In this document: in pieces, positions 5,010-5,697 of the stretch
Position numbering within the stretch: the first letter of the stretch is position 1
Layout of the letters: each line of letters starts with the position of its first letter
Assembly: GCA_947629605.1 (NCBI GenBank)
Contig: CANREK010000093.1
Location: forward strand, 1-5,697
Origin: an uncultured Clostridia bacterium
GTDB lineage: Bacteria > Bacillota > Clostridia > Christensenellales > Borkfalkiaceae
Direction of reading: 5' to 3'
Length of the DNA stretch: 5,697 bases
Notes under the pieces: model-generated
The model's database searches: none
The model's input: only the letters and a program-made list of their open reading frames with translations
Told to the model about the DNA's origin: nothing
Translations under genes and position numbers: made by a program

Positions 5010-5622
5010 GATACTTGCACTCGTTGTTGCGTTTGTGATGTGCTGTTTTGCCTGTCTGCTCGGTGTGACGTACGGCCTGTACGACGAGACGGTCTCCATG
5101 CAGAACCACCTCGTGGCGGGCTCGCTCAAAGCGACGCTCGTGAGGAACAAGCTCACGACGGTCAACCTCGACGACGGCGGGAACTTCAAAACCACCGTCG
5201 ACGACAGTCCGATGAACTTCACCGAGGGCACGCAGGACAACATCTTCGGGATCTCCGCCGCGGGCGTCACGGTGGTGCCCGGCAGCAGCTTTACGGCAGA
5301 GATGAACATCAAAAACGACGGCGATGTGGCCTTTTATTACTATGTGGAAGTGTATTTCCAATCGGTCGTAAGCGATGCCGCCTTTGGCTCCATGCTGAAA
5401 CTTGTGGCAGAGTCGGAAAACCACGTTCGGCAAGAGGCGATCGTAAGCGACGGGCTGATTTTGGGCGAGAATGACACGGGGCTCGGCACCGTTGAAGCGG
5501 GCGGCGCGGAAAATTTTACGGTCAAGTTGGAATTTCTCAAAGAGGCGGACGACAGGGTCGAGGGCAAGTTTGTCCTCTTTGATCTGCGCGTTCACGCCGT
5601 GCAAAAGATCGATGCGGAATAA
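4999..5622 (+). CDS. SipW-dependent-type secreted protein, TasA-like
   Basis: A small exported protein of 207 residues. Residues 1-26 are a signal peptide: K2 and R4, a hydrophobic core to about 23 with three cysteines, and a likely cut near TYG/LYD. The following Y-x-L-Y-D-E...N-x-x-V-A-G-S-L pattern (25-43) is the hallmark of SipW-dependent-type proteins such as TasA and camelysin. The mature part has no cysteine and reads as a beta-sandwich: VVPGSSF at 92-98, alternating strands with NDGDVAFYYYVEV (106-118), and a second half, EAGGAENFTVKLEF (166-179), ending in strands to 202. TasA relatives form extracellular matrix fibres; that role here is inference. GGAGAGGG at 4987-4994 precedes the ATG, which lies inside the peptidase gene, so translation is probably coupled. 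No cell-wall anchor motif is visible. Confidence 0.78.
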   Translation: MKNRILALVVAFVMCCFACLLGVTYGLYDETVSMQNHLVAGSLKATLVRNKLTTVNLDDGGNFKTTVDDSPMNFTEGTQDNIFGISAAGVTVVPGSSFTAEMNIKNDGDVAFYYYVEVYFQSVVSDAAFGSMLKLVAESENHVRQEAIVSDGLILGENDTGLGTVEAGGAENFTVKLEFLKEADDRVEGKFVLFDLRVHAVQKIDAE

Positions 5623-5633
5623 ATCGTTTCCGC

Positions 5634-5664
5634 AGCACGTTGGGTCTCCCCAACGTGCTTTTTT
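5634..5664 (+). terminator. Strong intrinsic terminator of the sipW/tasA-like unit
   Basis: AGCACGTTGGG (5634-5644) pairs perfectly with CCCAACGTGCT (5649-5659) around the four-base loop TCTC. T6 (5659-5664) follows. It begins 12 bases after the TAA at 5620-5622 and closes the two-gene unit. The remaining 33 bases show no supported feature. Confidence 0.95.
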
Positions 5665-5697
5665 ATGCCGCCGTGCATGCTGAAGACATGGCCGAAA

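Noticed and set aside
4254..5312. Minus-strand open frame of about 352 codons opposite the signal peptidase and TasA-like genes
   Set aside because: It overlaps two well-supported genes, has low-complexity Lys/Glu/Arg content and no motif. It also runs through the intergenic region and G-rich tract.
5665..5697. Possible new reading frame starting at ATG 5665
   Set aside because: Only eleven codons, no ribosome-binding site, and it begins right after a terminator; cannot be judged.

Overview
The window looks like a chromosomal segment of an uncultured, fairly GC-rich Clostridia-type member of the Bacillota. This is inferred from the gene families: a Gram-positive DnaD/DnaB-type primosomal protein, a YlmC/YmxH-type PRC-barrel sporulation protein and a SipW-type signal peptidase next to a TasA-like secreted protein. 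Synteny could not be checked. No tRNA, rRNA, CRISPR array, transposase or phage gene was found.

Layout. Positions 1-1941 (minus strand) hold the sbcDC operon: sbcD (1941 to 793) overlaps sbcC by four bases (ATGA), and sbcC runs off the left edge at its codon 265. The last ~33 visible codons of sbcC do not look like SbcC coiled coil. They look like a piece of an oligopeptide-binding protein. Positions 1942-2079 are a compact divergent promoter region with two -10 elements back to back and two short odd palindromes. Positions 2080-3789 (plus strand) encode a 569-residue DnaD-family protein. It appears to carry four DnaD-like repeats and ends in a coiled-coil plus CxxC...CxC segment like the N-terminus of DnaI/DnaC helicase loaders, without the AAA+ ATPase domain. 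Positions 3790-3902 are non-coding: a palindrome over the stop codon, a weaker inverted repeat, and a strong bidirectional terminator shared with the convergent gene at 3903-4250 (minus). That gene is a PRC-barrel protein with a nine-proline tract. Positions 4251-4373 are a second divergent control region with a candidate minus-strand promoter, a G-quadruplex motif, a pair of direct repeats and a palindrome. Positions 4374-5622 (plus) are a two-gene unit with an 11-base overlap: a SipW-like signal peptidase and a small secreted TasA-like protein, closed by a strong terminator at 5634-5664. The last 33 bases (5665-5697) show nothing I can assign.

How the genes relate. SbcC and SbcD form one nuclease complex that processes DNA ends and hairpins. 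The divergent DnaD-like protein belongs to replication initiation or restart, so the left half is a DNA replication/repair neighbourhood. The right half concerns the cell surface and possibly sporulation: the peptidase probably cleaves the signal peptide of its partner, which may be exported as a fibre or matrix component.

Points most worth a second look: the DnaD protein with a loader-type zinc tail but no ATPase, the oppA-like tail in sbcC (assembly chimera or recombination), and the apparent loss of the catalytic aspartate in the signal peptidase.
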